Both the position numbers and the translations under genes were made by a program. 64,000 nucleotides of DNA from Opitutales bacterium. GTDB lineage: Bacteria > Verrucomicrobiota > Verrucomicrobiia > Opitutales > Oceanipulchritudinaceae. The notes under the pieces were generated by a model, which was not told the origin of the DNA, searched no databases, and worked only from the letters and a program-made list of their open reading frames with translations. Of the stretch, positions 43,363 to 52,243 are shown one piece after another; positions within the stretch are counted from its first letter, which is position 1; every line of letters begins with the position of its first letter. The DNA lies in NCBI GenBank assembly GCA_016932335.1, contig JAFGCZ010000006.1:294291-358290 (forward strand), in the 5' to 3' direction.

Positions 43363-43969
43363 AGGTTTCTTTCAGAAACATGCCTGTGATGAGTGAGGTT
43401 TGCGGTAGTTGGAGTGTTGCTCCGTGAATGGCTTTCTGCAGGGCCAAGCCTTTCAGGGTTGTCCAAAAGAGCAGTGCCTGTTCTTGAGGCGGAAAGGGTT
43501 TAATGCTTCCTTCTTCCTGTCCCAGGGCAAAAATGCGCCCCATTATTTCATGGGGTAGGGGCGTTTTTTCCTGAAGCAGTTGCTGCGCTTCTTCGGGAAT
43601 GGCTTCGGAAAGACTGGCTTGTGCTATCAACAGATAATTATAAGCGTTTTCCGGCTTTTGCTGCATCAGGGTGAGTAGTCCGTCTACAGCCATGTGGATT
43701 TTTTGTGCCACCGGCAGTTCCTGCGCTTCCAACCATAGGCAGGCCTCAATCATCTTATTCAGGGCATGTGCTATCAGTTCGTTAAAGATCGCTTCTTTGT
43801 TTTTGTAGTAATGGTAGACCAGACCCTGAGACATCTCGCATGCATCGGCAATGTCACTGATTTTCGTCGCAGCAAGGCCGCGCGTGGCAAACAGCTTGAG
43901 CGATCCATTGAGGATCTTCTCTTTGCGCTCCGCCTTTAAGCGTTCGTTGGTGTTTTCGTCTCGGGCCAT
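43337..43969 (-). CDS. TetR/AcrR-family transcriptional repressor
   Basis: A 210-residue regulator. The N-terminal helix-turn-helix reads ILNGSLKLFATRGLAATKIS and continues to GLVYHYYKNKEAIFNELIAHAL, the standard TetR_N signature. The remaining helices form a ligand-binding domain of unknown specificity. It is the promoter-proximal gene of a two-gene unit with the hydrolase. A perfect palindrome just upstream of its start is the likely operator for self-repression. Confidence 0.93.
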   Translation of the reverse strand: MARDENTNERLKAERKEKILNGSLKLFATRGLAATKISDIADACEMSQGLVYHYYKNKEAIFNELIAHALNKMIEACLWLEAQELPVAQKIHMAVDGLLTLMQQKPENAYNYLLIAQASLSEAIPEEAQQLLQEKTPLPHEIMGRIFALGQEEGSIKPFPPQEQALLFWTTLKGLALQKAIHGATLQLPQTSLITGMFLKETYEPKPDSN

Positions 43970-43980
43970 GAATCTTTTAA

Positions 43981-44000
43981 TATTGAATAAAAATTCAATA
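43981..44000. promoter_or_regulatory. Probable operator of the TetR-family regulator
   Basis: TATTGAA-N6-TTCAATA, a perfect 7-6-7 palindrome, 11 nt upstream of the regulator's start codon and so overlapping its promoter. Confidence 0.7.
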
Positions 44001-44024
44001 ATAAATACGCTTGAAATACAAGCA

Positions 44025-44058
44025 CAAAAAAAGCCGGCATCCAGGATGGTGCCGGCTT
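44025..44058 (-). terminator. Terminator of the GH3 transcript
   Basis: On the minus strand AAGCCGGCA and TGCCGGCTT flank a 10-nt loop and are followed by TTTTTGTG. It lies directly after the small unknown gene and insulates it from the TetR promoter. Confidence 0.88.
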
Positions 44059-44066
44059 CCAGCGTT

Positions 44067-44402
44067 TCAGCAAAAAGTAATGTCCAATTCCTTTTCCGCT
44101 TTTTGATTCAACTTAAAACGGCCTCCTGTGCTCAGACTAAGGCCTTGGCGCCGTGCGGCGGTGGTCAGTCGAGCTTCAAGAGAACCGGCTTCCTGTTCGG
44201 AGCACTCACTATTGATGTAAAGAATGATCTCTTCAGGCTTTTCGCACATTTTGATCAGAGCAACAGTGCTCTCCACAAAGATCAGGTCCTCATAAGCATA
44301 GCTCACGCTCAAACCACAGTCTTCCAAGGCGTTGGCAACCAGGCCGAGAGGTCGGTAGGGAATTGGTTCTGGCTTCATAGCTTTTACGTAAGCATGAGAC
44401 AT
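44067..44402 (-). CDS. Small unknown protein downstream of the GH3 enzyme
   Basis: An unrecognised 111-residue protein from the ATG chosen here; an in-frame TTG 11 codons upstream is possible. It has no signal peptide or membrane helix. The sequence alternates strand-like stretches (DLIFVESTVALIKM, EIILYINSEC) with a helical SLEARLTTAARRQG. It lies 48 nt downstream of the GH3 gene (15 nt from the longer start) and just before a terminator, so it probably shares that transcript. Cytoplasmic location and role are unknown. Confidence 0.62.
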   Translation of the reverse strand: MSHAYVKAMKPEPIPYRPLGLVANALEDCGLSVSYAYEDLIFVESTVALIKMCEKPEEIILYINSECSEQEAGSLEARLTTAARRQGLSLSTGGRFKLNQKAEKELDITFC

Positions 44403-44450
44403 ACCCGATGTATTCACGCGGGCAATTTCGTCCAAAACTGCACTGGATTA

Positions 44451-46964
44451 CTAATTCAGGTGAATGATTTTCTGTCCGCGAATGTCCTGAGACGATGCCG
44501 CGGCGTAGATTACAAATTCGCCCGGTTCGGTTTCCCACGCATGCGTTTCCGGGTTGTAGAAGGCAAAGGCTTCCGGGACCAGCGTAACATGTACGGTTTT
44601 TGTTTCTCCAGGGTTCAACTCTACGCGATCATAACCTTTCAGCTCTTTTACAGGCCGTGGCAGGCTGCTTACGGTATCGCCGACGTAGATTTCCACCACT
44701 TCAGCACCGTTCACTGCACCGCTGTTGCTCACCGTCAGACTAACCTCAACCGGTTCTCCGATGGAATATTCGGTTTTGTCTGTCTGCAATGCAGCGTAAT
44801 CGAAGCTGGTATAGGACAGCCCGTAACCAAAGGGGTAACGGGGAGTGGTTTCACTTTCATCCCAATAGCGGTACCCCACAAAAATACCTTCGCGGTAGAA
44901 TACTTTCAGGTCGTTGTCTGTGTCGAAATAGGAAGCGTAACAGGGATTCTCTTCCATGGTATAGGCAAAGGATACCGGTAGTTTTCCCGATGGATTGGTT
45001 TTCCCGAAGAGTATCTCAGCCAATGCCTGATTTCCCACTGAGCCCGGATACCATGCGTGGAGCAAGCCTTTGCAGCCGTCAATCCAGCCCTCCATGGCCA
45101 CATTGCCGCCCGCGTTGAGCACAACCACACAATTGGGGTTCTCTTTAGCCACGGCCTCAATCAGTTGCCCCTGCCCGTAGGGCAATTCGTAACTGCGGTC
45201 AAATCCTTCTCCTTCGGTTTTTGGATTAAAACCGACTGCCAGAACCACGATGTCTGCGGCTTTTGCTGCGGCCAGTGCCTCCTGCAAGCAATCTTCATTG
45301 CTCATTCCCTTGGGCTTTTGCATGGTTCCCATGCGAATGGAGGCTCCGCCGCCTGCTTGATAATACTCCAGTTCAAAGTGGTATTCTCTTCCGGCTTCCA
45401 GATAAGCTTCGTATTTAGCCTCGCGCTCGGATTGGTTGCGCCATTCCTCAAGGGCCTGTACTCCATCAACAAAGAGTCGGTAGCCGTCATCTCCGGAAAC
45501 ACCGATCACATAGTTCCCGGACGCTTCCGGTGTAAAACAGCACTTGTAGCGAGCAGAGATATCTTTTTCGGGCAGTTCTGCCCCCCAGATGTCTGCATCT
45601 CTCAGGTTCAGGTTTGTGTAAACCTTGTAGCCGGTGGGTTCACCGCTCAGTTCCTTCCCGGCATAATACGCTGCCTCAACTCCGGGCTTTTGCACACCAT
45701 TTTCGTAATGGTAGAACTTTGCTCCTTCGAAGATGCCGGCAGGCAGTATGGTTTCACCGAATACCCCCGGGTTATAGGTGACTTCAATTCCATTCCCCGC
45801 GAGTTTGCGGATGGCGTCCACCACGGAAATGGGGGTGCTTGTTTCAACCAGAGAACTTCCGCCGCCTCCGGTTATCGCCGGTGATCCATTGGGGCCGATT
45901 ACAGCTATCTTATGGATTTTATCAGCCTTCAGCGGTAGCAGCTGCCCTTCGTTCTTTAGTAGCACAATGCCTTCACGGGCAGCCTGTAGCGCGGTTTCTG
46001 TCACAAATTCGTTGTCCAGCGTATAACCCTTGCTGATGTCCGGGTGTTCCAGCAGCCCAAAACGTTCATAGACGCTTAGGATGCGTTCAATTTTGTCGTT
46101 CAGAACCGACTCCGTCAGCGTGCCGTTCTCCAGGGCACTTAAAATGGTATCTCTGTTCATCATTTCGGCGGACGGCATCTCCAGGTCCAAACCGTTTTGC
46201 GCACAGGCCAACCCGTCATAGGTTGAGACCCAATCGGATACGGCAAATCCATCGAATCCCCATTCGCCTTTCAGCACATCCTGAATCAGGTATGCATTCT
46301 GCGAGGCATGTACTCCGTTGATGAGGTTATAGCTGGTCATTACGGAGCCCACGCCGCCTTCGATTACCGAAGCCTTAAACGCCGGCAGGTAGATCTCATG
46401 CAGCGTACGCTCATCCATATCGGAGGAGCAGTGGTTTCGCTCAAACTCCTGGTTATTGGCCACAAAATGTTTGGCACAGGCAATCACCCCTTCATTCTGC
46501 ATCCCGTGTATATAGGACACCGCTTGTTGTCCTGCCAGATAAGGATCTTCGCCGAGGTATTCAAAATTGCGCCCACATACCGGCATACGATAAATATTCA
46601 TGCCTGGCCCCAGCATCATATGGATGTTTTTCGAGCGAGCTTCGCTGGCGATGGCTTTTCCTGTGGCATAAGCCAAATCTCTGTCCCACGTGGCAGCAAG
46701 ATTGATCGCGGCCGGATAAGCCATGGATGCTCCGTTTTCCCTGACTCCCACAGGCCCGTCAGCCATGTGTATTTCCGGAATACCACAATCGGCGTAGCCG
46801 CGTATATAAAAGGCTTCGTGGCCGCCGATAAAGTCTATCTTCTGTTCCAGACTCATTTGCTCAACCAGAGCATTTACAGCCGCAGACGTGTCTGCGCAAA
46901 GATTGACTGTGAGCACTGCAGGCACAGCTGCCGCAGTACAGAAAAAACGTTTCAAGTATTGCAT
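44451..46964 (-). CDS. Secreted glycoside hydrolase family 3 (beta-glucosidase type) with PA14 insert
   Basis: Exo-acting beta-glycosidase of 837 residues with a signal peptide (CTAAAVPAVLTVNLCA). The GH3 N-terminal TIM barrel carries CAKHFVANNQE and the nucleophile Asp244 in GFAVSDWVSTYDG. The second domain has GIVLLKNEGQLLPL and AVIGPNGSP, and is interrupted by a PA14-like carbohydrate-binding module (about 420-550, YVIGVSGDDGYRLFVDGV). The C-terminal fibronectin-III-like domain includes VSLTVSNSGAVNGAEVVE and NPGETKTVHVTL. This is the architecture of beta-glucosidases and beta-xylosidases; exact specificity is unknown. A palindrome lies upstream of the start. Confidence 0.94.
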   Translation of the reverse strand: MQYLKRFFCTAAAVPAVLTVNLCADTSAAVNALVEQMSLEQKIDFIGGHEAFYIRGYADCGIPEIHMADGPVGVRENGASMAYPAAINLAATWDRDLAYATGKAIASEARSKNIHMMLGPGMNIYRMPVCGRNFEYLGEDPYLAGQQAVSYIHGMQNEGVIACAKHFVANNQEFERNHCSSDMDERTLHEIYLPAFKASVIEGGVGSVMTSYNLINGVHASQNAYLIQDVLKGEWGFDGFAVSDWVSTYDGLACAQNGLDLEMPSAEMMNRDTILSALENGTLTESVLNDKIERILSVYERFGLLEHPDISKGYTLDNEFVTETALQAAREGIVLLKNEGQLLPLKADKIHKIAVIGPNGSPAITGGGGSSLVETSTPISVVDAIRKLAGNGIEVTYNPGVFGETILPAGIFEGAKFYHYENGVQKPGVEAAYYAGKELSGEPTGYKVYTNLNLRDADIWGAELPEKDISARYKCCFTPEASGNYVIGVSGDDGYRLFVDGVQALEEWRNQSEREAKYEAYLEAGREYHFELEYYQAGGGASIRMGTMQKPKGMSNEDCLQEALAAAKAADIVVLAVGFNPKTEGEGFDRSYELPYGQGQLIEAVAKENPNCVVVLNAGGNVAMEGWIDGCKGLLHAWYPGSVGNQALAEILFGKTNPSGKLPVSFAYTMEENPCYASYFDTDNDLKVFYREGIFVGYRYWDESETTPRYPFGYGLSYTSFDYAALQTDKTEYSIGEPVEVSLTVSNSGAVNGAEVVEIYVGDTVSSLPRPVKELKGYDRVELNPGETKTVHVTLVPEAFAFYNPETHAWETEPGEFVIYAAASSQDIRGQKIIHLN

Positions 46965-46979
46965 AAAGGTGGGGTGCTT

Positions 46980-46994
46980 AAGTGAAGCTCACTT
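46980..46994. promoter_or_regulatory. Palindrome upstream of the GH3 gene
   Basis: AAGTGA-AGC-TCACTT lies 15 nt upstream of the start codon. It could be an operator or a leader hairpin. Confidence 0.4.
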
Positions 46995-47046
46995 CATACC
47001 TCCCAATCTAGTTCCGGTCAATTACTTCAAAGACATATATGCAGAT

Positions 47047-48348
47047 TTATTCAGGATCTGGTGTGTTCAGTAAGTCTCCGGGGATAAAGGGAGTGGCCCC
47101 GTAGCGGCCCGTCAGGTAGCCACGGATCAGCGACTCCTTTTTACGTGGCTTGTACTTGGTCAACGGATAAACGTGCGAGGCTCCCTCTTCATCCTTTTCC
47201 ACTAGCCAGATCTGGTCGCGCCTCATCAACTCACCATCCAGCAGTGCCGGATTGTGGGTGGTGCAAATTAACTGTGCGCCCAGCGGGTTCGTCCGTTCGC
47301 TTTGTACCAGCTTCAACAGCGCATCCACCATGGCCGGATGCATGCTCGACTCGATTTCGTCCAGTCCCGCAAGAAAGCCCTTGCGCAGGATGTCCAGCCA
47401 GGGGCCGGCCAGCGCAAAAAACTTTTTGGTCCCGCTGGATTCTTCGTTCCAGTCCAGAGTGTATTCTTTGCCGTCTTTACCTTTGTGTCCCAGTTCGATT
47501 TCCAGATGTTTTTCCTTGAGAATGCGTTCGGCAATCACATCGGGCATATCCTTGGGCAAATCGCTGCGCTGGATATCTCGCTCTGTGGCCCGAGCAGAAA
47601 GAATTCCGAAATCGGCATGCTGCAGCATCCGCATGATCTCAGCCCTGCGGTTGGCATCGCTCATCATGGTCCGCGCAGTAAACAACGGGGAAAGTGGAGG
47701 AAAATCAGCATTCAGACTCAGCATGCGCACTTTATCTTTGAACCACAGATAAAGCGGCTTCAACTGCTCATCGTTGAATTTTACTGCGGTGGAAAGATAC
47801 AGTGCATTGGCCCGGGTATATTTGAACAGCGAACTGTCCCGTTTATAATCAACCGGTCTTGCCGGGCCCCACTCATAACAATGCTGCACCGCATCCCACT
47901 TGCGCTCATACCAAAGCTGTTTGCGCCCCTTGGGGTATGCGGCGATTGATTCAAAGAGAATACGCTCTTCATTGAGCACCAGAGTGAAGTGGTAGCGCAC
48001 CCCATCCACCACAAATCGCAACACAAAGCTCGAGGGCTGATCCTGTGTGTCGTCGTCCAGGCGAAACGGTTCGGCACCGGTGGGATCCCCTTCGTCCAGG
48101 TGGGTGGCTGAGTTTTCCACCATGTGTACCAGATAGCGCAAAGCGTGCAGCACATTGGTTTTCCCTGCGGCATTGGCTCCATACATCACCAACACCTTCA
48201 ACAGGCGCATATCAGAGTAACCGCGCCCGCTGAGTTGCGGATCAATCAGATTTTGCGGCAATGTTTTTTCATAGTTGCTGGCCACAAAGCTGACTTTTTG
48301 TTCTTCCCGGAATGAGCGGAAGTTGCGTACGCTGAAATCAATGATCAT
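47047..48348 (-). CDS. AAA15-family (COG1106, RloA/AbiL-like) ATPase
   Basis: SMC/ABC-type ATPase of 433 residues. The N-terminus IIDFSVRNFRSFREEQ is the standard start of this group. Walker A is YGANAAGKTN, the signature region WNEESSGTKKFF, Walker B AGLDEIESSMHP and the switch CTTHNPALL. The related RloA and AbiLi proteins act in phage defence with a second gene (RloB type), but no such partner lies on either side here. The ATG at 48348 is chosen because it begins the conserved domain; a longer frame from 48375 overlaps a palindrome. It is in a single-gene position between an ABC importer and the GH3 gene. Defence is inference. Confidence 0.87.
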   Translation of the reverse strand: MIIDFSVRNFRSFREEQKVSFVASNYEKTLPQNLIDPQLSGRGYSDMRLLKVLVMYGANAAGKTNVLHALRYLVHMVENSATHLDEGDPTGAEPFRLDDDTQDQPSSFVLRFVVDGVRYHFTLVLNEERILFESIAAYPKGRKQLWYERKWDAVQHCYEWGPARPVDYKRDSSLFKYTRANALYLSTAVKFNDEQLKPLYLWFKDKVRMLSLNADFPPLSPLFTARTMMSDANRRAEIMRMLQHADFGILSARATERDIQRSDLPKDMPDVIAERILKEKHLEIELGHKGKDGKEYTLDWNEESSGTKKFFALAGPWLDILRKGFLAGLDEIESSMHPAMVDALLKLVQSERTNPLGAQLICTTHNPALLDGELMRRDQIWLVEKDEEGASHVYPLTKYKPRKKESLIRGYLTGRYGATPFIPGDLLNTPDPE

Positions 48349-48359
48349 ATCCCGCAAAG

Positions 48360-48374
48360 TGCAGTTGCACTGCA
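48360..48374. promoter_or_regulatory. Palindrome just upstream of the AAA15 ATPase gene
   Basis: TGCAGT-TGC-ACTGCA, ending 11 nt before the start codon. It may bind a regulator or fold in the mRNA and limit translation. Confidence 0.45.
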
Positions 48375-48451
48375 ATTAAATCAAGTAATTTGCGCAAAAT
48401 TCGCAAGAAACCCTGTTTAATTTCATCTTTTGCGTTAGTTACGCTGCATTA

Positions 48452-49225
48452 TCAATCTGCGCTTCCTGTGCCCCAGCGACGGTGTAGTATACTTTCCACC
48501 GGAGAAAAAAAGAGCTTATCCACCAGCAGTCCGATCACCAGAATTACGCCCATAATTCCGATTACCTGTTCCATGGCATTGAGTTCACGCCCATAGTGTA
48601 GAATGTGTCCCAGCCCGAATCCGGTAAGAATCGTAACATAAATTTCGGCGGCCATCAGTGAACGCCAGGCAAAGGCCCAGCCTTGTTTCATCCCGCTGAC
48701 AATAAAAGGCAGTGCCGCCGGCAAAAAGACTTTCAGCCAGGTGTGCATGCCTCGCGATCCCATGGTGCGGGCTGCCCGCACGTAGATGGGTGGCACCTGC
48801 CGAACGCCCGTATTGATGGCAATGATTACCGACCACAGGGAACCCATGATGACAATGAAGAACATGGCCGATTCTGTCTGTCCGAACCAGAGCAGAGCCA
48901 GCGGTACCCAGCAGACACTGGGCAGCGTTTGCAACCCCAGGGCGATCAGTCCCAGAGTGTCTCTAAAGAAATTCAGGCGCGAGCACAGTAATCCCAGAGG
49001 CAGCCCCAGCATCAGCCCACAGCCGTAACCGAGAATGATGCGCCGCAGGGTGACTGCTGCCGCACTCCAGAGGATGCCGTCGCAGGCAATCTCCCAAAGG
49101 TAAGCGCCCACCGCAACAGGCGAGGGGAGTAACACCGGAGACCAGATCCTCAGCCGGAAAAGCCCTTCCCAGATCAGGAGCAGACCGATAAAAAAACAAA
49201 CTGCAATGGAAACTCTGCGGATCAT
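48452..49225 (-). CDS. ABC transporter permease (sulfonate/nitrate/taurine type)
   Basis: Inner-membrane permease of 257 residues with about six helices, BPD_transp_1 fold. The cytoplasmic EAA loop is seen as RAARTMGSRGMHTWLKVFLP, the coupling site for the ATPase. SsuC/TauC/NrtB features include LPSPVAV near the N-terminus and the GLVWFG-like LALLWFGQTESAMFF. Its ATG overlaps the stop of the ATPase gene by 4 nt. It is the last gene of a three-gene importer operon. Substrate is uncertain among sulfonates, nitrate and similar anions. Confidence 0.92.
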   Translation of the reverse strand: MIRRVSIAVCFFIGLLLIWEGLFRLRIWSPVLLPSPVAVGAYLWEIACDGILWSAAAVTLRRIILGYGCGLMLGLPLGLLCSRLNFFRDTLGLIALGLQTLPSVCWVPLALLWFGQTESAMFFIVIMGSLWSVIIAINTGVRQVPPIYVRAARTMGSRGMHTWLKVFLPAALPFIVSGMKQGWAFAWRSLMAAEIYVTILTGFGLGHILHYGRELNAMEQVIGIMGVILVIGLLVDKLFFSPVESILHRRWGTGSAD

Positions 49226-50028
49226 TCTGCTACGGCTCCTGCTTCTTTGAGATAGCCCTTCAGGGCGGTGGTGATTTCGGTGGCGTGTACCGCCAGATTG
49301 ATGCTGTTGATGTCGCGCGGGCGTGGCAGATCCACATCATAAATTTGCCGTATGCGCCCGGGGCGCGGCGAAAACAGCACCACCCGGTCTCCCAGGCAGA
49401 CGGCTTCGCGCACGTTGTGGGTGACAAACACAATGGTCTTTTTGCGCTGCATCCAGATGCGCTGCAAATCTCCGTAAAGCTGTTCTCGGGTCAGCGCATC
49501 CAATGCCGCAAACGGTTCATCCATCAGTAACACCCGCGGGTTGGGCGCCAGCGCGCGGGCCAGTGCCACGCGCTGACGCATTCCCCCGGAAAGTTCATGG
49601 ATATAGGCTTTCTCAAAGTTGCTCAACCCTACCAGATCCAGATAGTAGCGGGCCACTTCCAGCCGTTCTTTAGGGCTCAGGTGCGGTTTCAGCTTTAAGC
49701 CGAAAAGCACGTTGCCCAAAACGTTCAACCATGGAAACAGAGCGTGTTCCTGAAACATAACCAGACAATGCGGCCCGGGATGGTCGATCGGGTTTCCGTC
49801 GAGCCTCAGATCTCCCCGGTCGGCCTTGCTCAACCCTGCCATGATATTCAGCAGGGTGGATTTGCCGCAACCGCTGGGGCCTACCAGGCAAACAAACTCG
49901 CCTTCTTCAATATCCAGATGGATGTCTTCCAGCGCATGGATTTTATGCCCCTGGAGCACGAACTCCTTCTCTATATTGTGGACGGAAAGTTTCGCCGGTG
50001 CTTCTGCAACACATGTTTCCATTGTCAT
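49222..50028 (-). CDS. ABC transporter ATPase (SsuB/TauB/NrtD type)
   Basis: Cytoplasmic ATPase of 268 residues that powers the adjacent permease. Walker A is VGPSGCGKSTLLNI, the Q loop MFQEHALFPW, the ABC signature LSGGMRQRVALARAL, Walker B VLLMDEPFAAL, and the H loop VFVTHNVREA, which is the usual wording for this subfamily. The start codon shares one base with the stop of the binding-protein gene (TAATG), and its stop overlaps the permease start, so all three are tightly coupled. Confidence 0.95.
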   Translation of the reverse strand: MTMETCVAEAPAKLSVHNIEKEFVLQGHKIHALEDIHLDIEEGEFVCLVGPSGCGKSTLLNIMAGLSKADRGDLRLDGNPIDHPGPHCLVMFQEHALFPWLNVLGNVLFGLKLKPHLSPKERLEVARYYLDLVGLSNFEKAYIHELSGGMRQRVALARALAPNPRVLLMDEPFAALDALTREQLYGDLQRIWMQRKKTIVFVTHNVREAVCLGDRVVLFSPRPGRIRQIYDVDLPRPRDINSINLAVHATEITTALKGYLKEAGAVAE

Positions 50029-51011
50029 TACTCCATTATCGGTGCAATCAGCCTATCCAGTGAAATGTGCTTCTTCAGGAAGCCGGCCTTTTCTGCAGCA
50101 TCGGCAATTTGCTCGTAATCTTCCACGCTGACCTCCGTCCCAAAGTGGAGTCGCTTCCAGGCGTTTTCCACAATCTCCGGATCCAGCGGGCGGTGCACTT
50201 CTGCGGCGATCCCGGCGCTGACCAACTCTTTGGCCTCCTCGGGATGCTCTATAATCCATTGCGTCAGCTCCTTATGTGCCTGCAGGAAGCTTTCAACAAG
50301 AGCCTTCCTCTCTTCCAATGCTTTGCTTCCACAGGCCAAAACCGTTACCAGACTGTCGCTCTCTTCATAAAAGCATTTGGCTCCGCCCTTGACTTCCAGC
50401 ACAGAAACCCAGGGTTCCACCGTATAGACTGCATCCAGCTTCTTCTGCTCGAAAAGGTTCAGTTGGTCCGGGTTCTTTGTCGGAATAACAAAGGCATCTC
50501 CACCGATTTGCGAGATACGCAGGCCGTGCTCCATGAGCCAGTAGCGGCAGGCTATGTCCTGAGTGTTTCCCAGCTGAGGTGTGGCAATTTTCTTGCCCTT
50601 AAAATCTTCGGGGATCTCAATCCCGCTCTCGGGGTGCACTAGCAGGGCCGCGCCTCCGCGGCAGGATCCGCTTAAGATGCGGATTTCCTCTCCCTCGGAG
50701 CGCATGTAGGCATTCAACGAAGGGTTGGGGCCCACATAGGTAATGTCGATGGATCCCGCAAAGAGCGCTTCCATGGCACTTGGGCCGGCGTTGAAGCAAT
50801 ACCACTGCAACTCGACTTCGTCCCCCAGTCGGGAACCGAACCAGCTTTCCAGATCGGCTTGTTTATCTGTGTAGGCTCCGATCACGCCTTGAGCGTGAGT
50901 CAGGTTGGGAAAGAAGCCGATGCGCAGCGTCGCTTTCTTTTCTTTGGCAAACAGGCAGGTGCTCCCTGCTATCAGTACGCAAAGAACGAATAACTTTCGT
51001 CTTATAGTCAT
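50028..51011 (-). CDS. ABC transporter substrate-binding protein (SsuA/TauA-like)
   Basis: Periplasmic binding protein of 327 residues with a signal peptide (RKLFVLCVLIAGSTCLFA). The fold of the NMT1/SsuA group is indicated by LRIGFFPNLTHAQGVIGAY, GSIDITYVGPNPSLNAY, GKKIATPQLGNTQD and AVYTVEPWVSVL. It would deliver an oxyanion or organosulfur ligand to the permease. The ATG at 51011 is chosen; a TTG two codons upstream is also in frame. It is the first gene of the importer operon and lies downstream of an Rrf2 regulator on the same strand. Confidence 0.93.
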   Translation of the reverse strand: MTIRRKLFVLCVLIAGSTCLFAKEKKATLRIGFFPNLTHAQGVIGAYTDKQADLESWFGSRLGDEVELQWYCFNAGPSAMEALFAGSIDITYVGPNPSLNAYMRSEGEEIRILSGSCRGGAALLVHPESGIEIPEDFKGKKIATPQLGNTQDIACRYWLMEHGLRISQIGGDAFVIPTKNPDQLNLFEQKKLDAVYTVEPWVSVLEVKGGAKCFYEESDSLVTVLACGSKALEERKALVESFLQAHKELTQWIIEHPEEAKELVSAGIAAEVHRPLDPEIVENAWKRLHFGTEVSVEDYEQIADAAEKAGFLKKHISLDRLIAPIME

Positions 51012-51032
51012 TTCCAATAAGTAAGTTAGGAT

Positions 51033-51052
51033 CCGGTCGCTACTTCGACCGG
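51033..51052. promoter_or_regulatory. Hairpin in the leader of the ABC importer operon
   Basis: CCGGTCG-CTACTT-CGACCGG, 7-bp perfect stem without a T-run, 21 nt upstream of the binding-protein start. A second small palindrome GTCCTG-GT-CAGGAC follows at 51063-51076. Either may be a regulator site. Confidence 0.45.
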
Positions 51053-51086
51053 AATGGATGACGTCCTGGTCAGGACTGTGGGGTAG

Positions 51087-51569
51087 TTAAAGTCCGGGTC
51101 TTTTCCCGGAAAATGGAGGAATAACCTTGTCTCGGCGCATTTTCCTCAGGGTCACCTCCACGATTTGCGCTAGCGAATAGCGGTCTACGATATTCGCTAC
51201 GGCATTGCGCACATCCAGCATCAGCATCCGCAAACCGCAATGCGCTTCGTCCGGGCAGGAACAGGGCTCATAGGCTGTTTGGCTGACACATCCGATCGGG
51301 GCTATCGGCCCGTCTATGCGGCGGATCACATTCCCGATAATGATTTTTTCTGCCGGAATGGCCAGAGAGTAGCCGCCGAATTTCCCACGCTTGCTTTCCA
51401 GATACCCTTCATTCTTCAACTGAATCAGTATCTGTTCCAGAAAGTTGTGCGGAATTTGTTCCTGTGCCACCAGCTCGCTCAACTGTACCAACGGTTTTCC
51501 CATTTCATGGGCAATTCCTATGTTGATTAGTGCGCGCAGCGCATACTCTCCTTTTTTCGATAATTTCAT
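51087..51569 (-). CDS. Rrf2-family transcriptional regulator
   Basis: A 160-residue winged-helix regulator starting MKLSKKGEYALRALINIG, the canonical Rrf2 N-terminus. The wing/helix region includes LEQILIQLKNEGYLESKRG. Three to four cysteines in GCVSQTAYEPCSCPDEAHCG resemble the cluster-binding loop of IscR-type members, with wider spacing. Rrf2 proteins respond to iron-sulfur status, nitric oxide or cysteine supply. Its position before a sulfonate-type importer suggests sulfur-responsive control. The frame is open for 33 more codons upstream, but that part is unconserved. Confidence 0.92.
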   Translation of the reverse strand: MKLSKKGEYALRALINIGIAHEMGKPLVQLSELVAQEQIPHNFLEQILIQLKNEGYLESKRGKFGGYSLAIPAEKIIIGNVIRRIDGPIAPIGCVSQTAYEPCSCPDEAHCGLRMLMLDVRNAVANIVDRYSLAQIVEVTLRKMRRDKVIPPFSGKRPGL

Positions 51570-51744
51570 CGTCGAGTCAGTAATACTACATTGAATAAGT
51601 CGGGAATCAAGAGGAAAATAAAATTTCTTTCCCATATGAGCCTTTCTCGGCATCTCCAGCCCATCCACTCCGTTTCGGAGCCATATTTATCCCTTACGGG
51701 GTAGTTTTTAAACCCTTTAATGTGTTCTAATAGTAAAAGAATAA

Positions 51745-51761
51745 ACCTCCTCTCCGGAGGT
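51745..51761 (+). promoter_or_regulatory. Hairpin in the flavodoxin leader
   Basis: ACCTCC-TCTCC-GGAGGT, 34 nt before the start codon. The right arm GGAGGT is a good anti-SD partner, so the fold could hide a ribosome binding site, but it lies too far upstream of this ATG for that to be likely. Confidence 0.35.
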
Positions 51762-51794
51762 GTTTTGCCGCATCACTTCAACTTGAAAAAGACC

Positions 51795-52235
51795 ATGGCC
51801 CAACTCACCATTGTTTATGCCACCGAAACCGGAAACTCCGAAGAGCTTGCCCGAAAAGCCCTTGTTACAGCTAAAGAAAACGGACTGGAGGCCACCCTTA
51901 CCGCGGTGGAAGACTATTCCGCAGAACAGCTCCCGGCAACACAGGCGCTCCTCTTCATCGGCTCCACTCAGGGCGAAGGCGAGCCTCCTTCTTCTGCCTG
52001 GGAGTTTCACGATGCCCTCAAAGACGCTGATTTCGATTTGAGTGCCCTCAAGTATGGAGTGGTTGCTCTGGGGGACACCGGATATGGAGAGTTCTTCTGC
52101 GCTTTCGGCAAATTTGTGGATGAGCAATTGGCCCGCATGGGTGCCTCTGCCCTCGTCCCCCGGGTAGACTGCGATTATGACTTCGATGCCGACTACGCCG
52201 CCTGGAGTGAACGCTTTTTTGCTGCCCTCAAATAA
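51795..52235 (+). CDS. Flavodoxin (MioC/CysJ-like)
   Basis: FMN-binding electron carrier of 146 residues. The phosphate loop is YATETGNSEELA, with TGNSE typical of the diflavin reductase/CysJ branch. The flavin-stacking loops are GSTQGEGEPPSSA and GDTGYGEFFCAFGK. It could pass electrons to a sulfite reductase or similar enzyme, which fits the divergent Rrf2-sulfonate importer cluster. The ATG at 51795 begins the conserved domain; the frame continues upstream without similarity. A second gene follows 8 nt downstream. Confidence 0.93.
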   Translation: MAQLTIVYATETGNSEELARKALVTAKENGLEATLTAVEDYSAEQLPATQALLFIGSTQGEGEPPSSAWEFHDALKDADFDLSALKYGVVALGDTGYGEFFCAFGKFVDEQLARMGASALVPRVDCDYDFDADYAAWSERFFAALK

Positions 52236-52243
52236 AGGAAACC

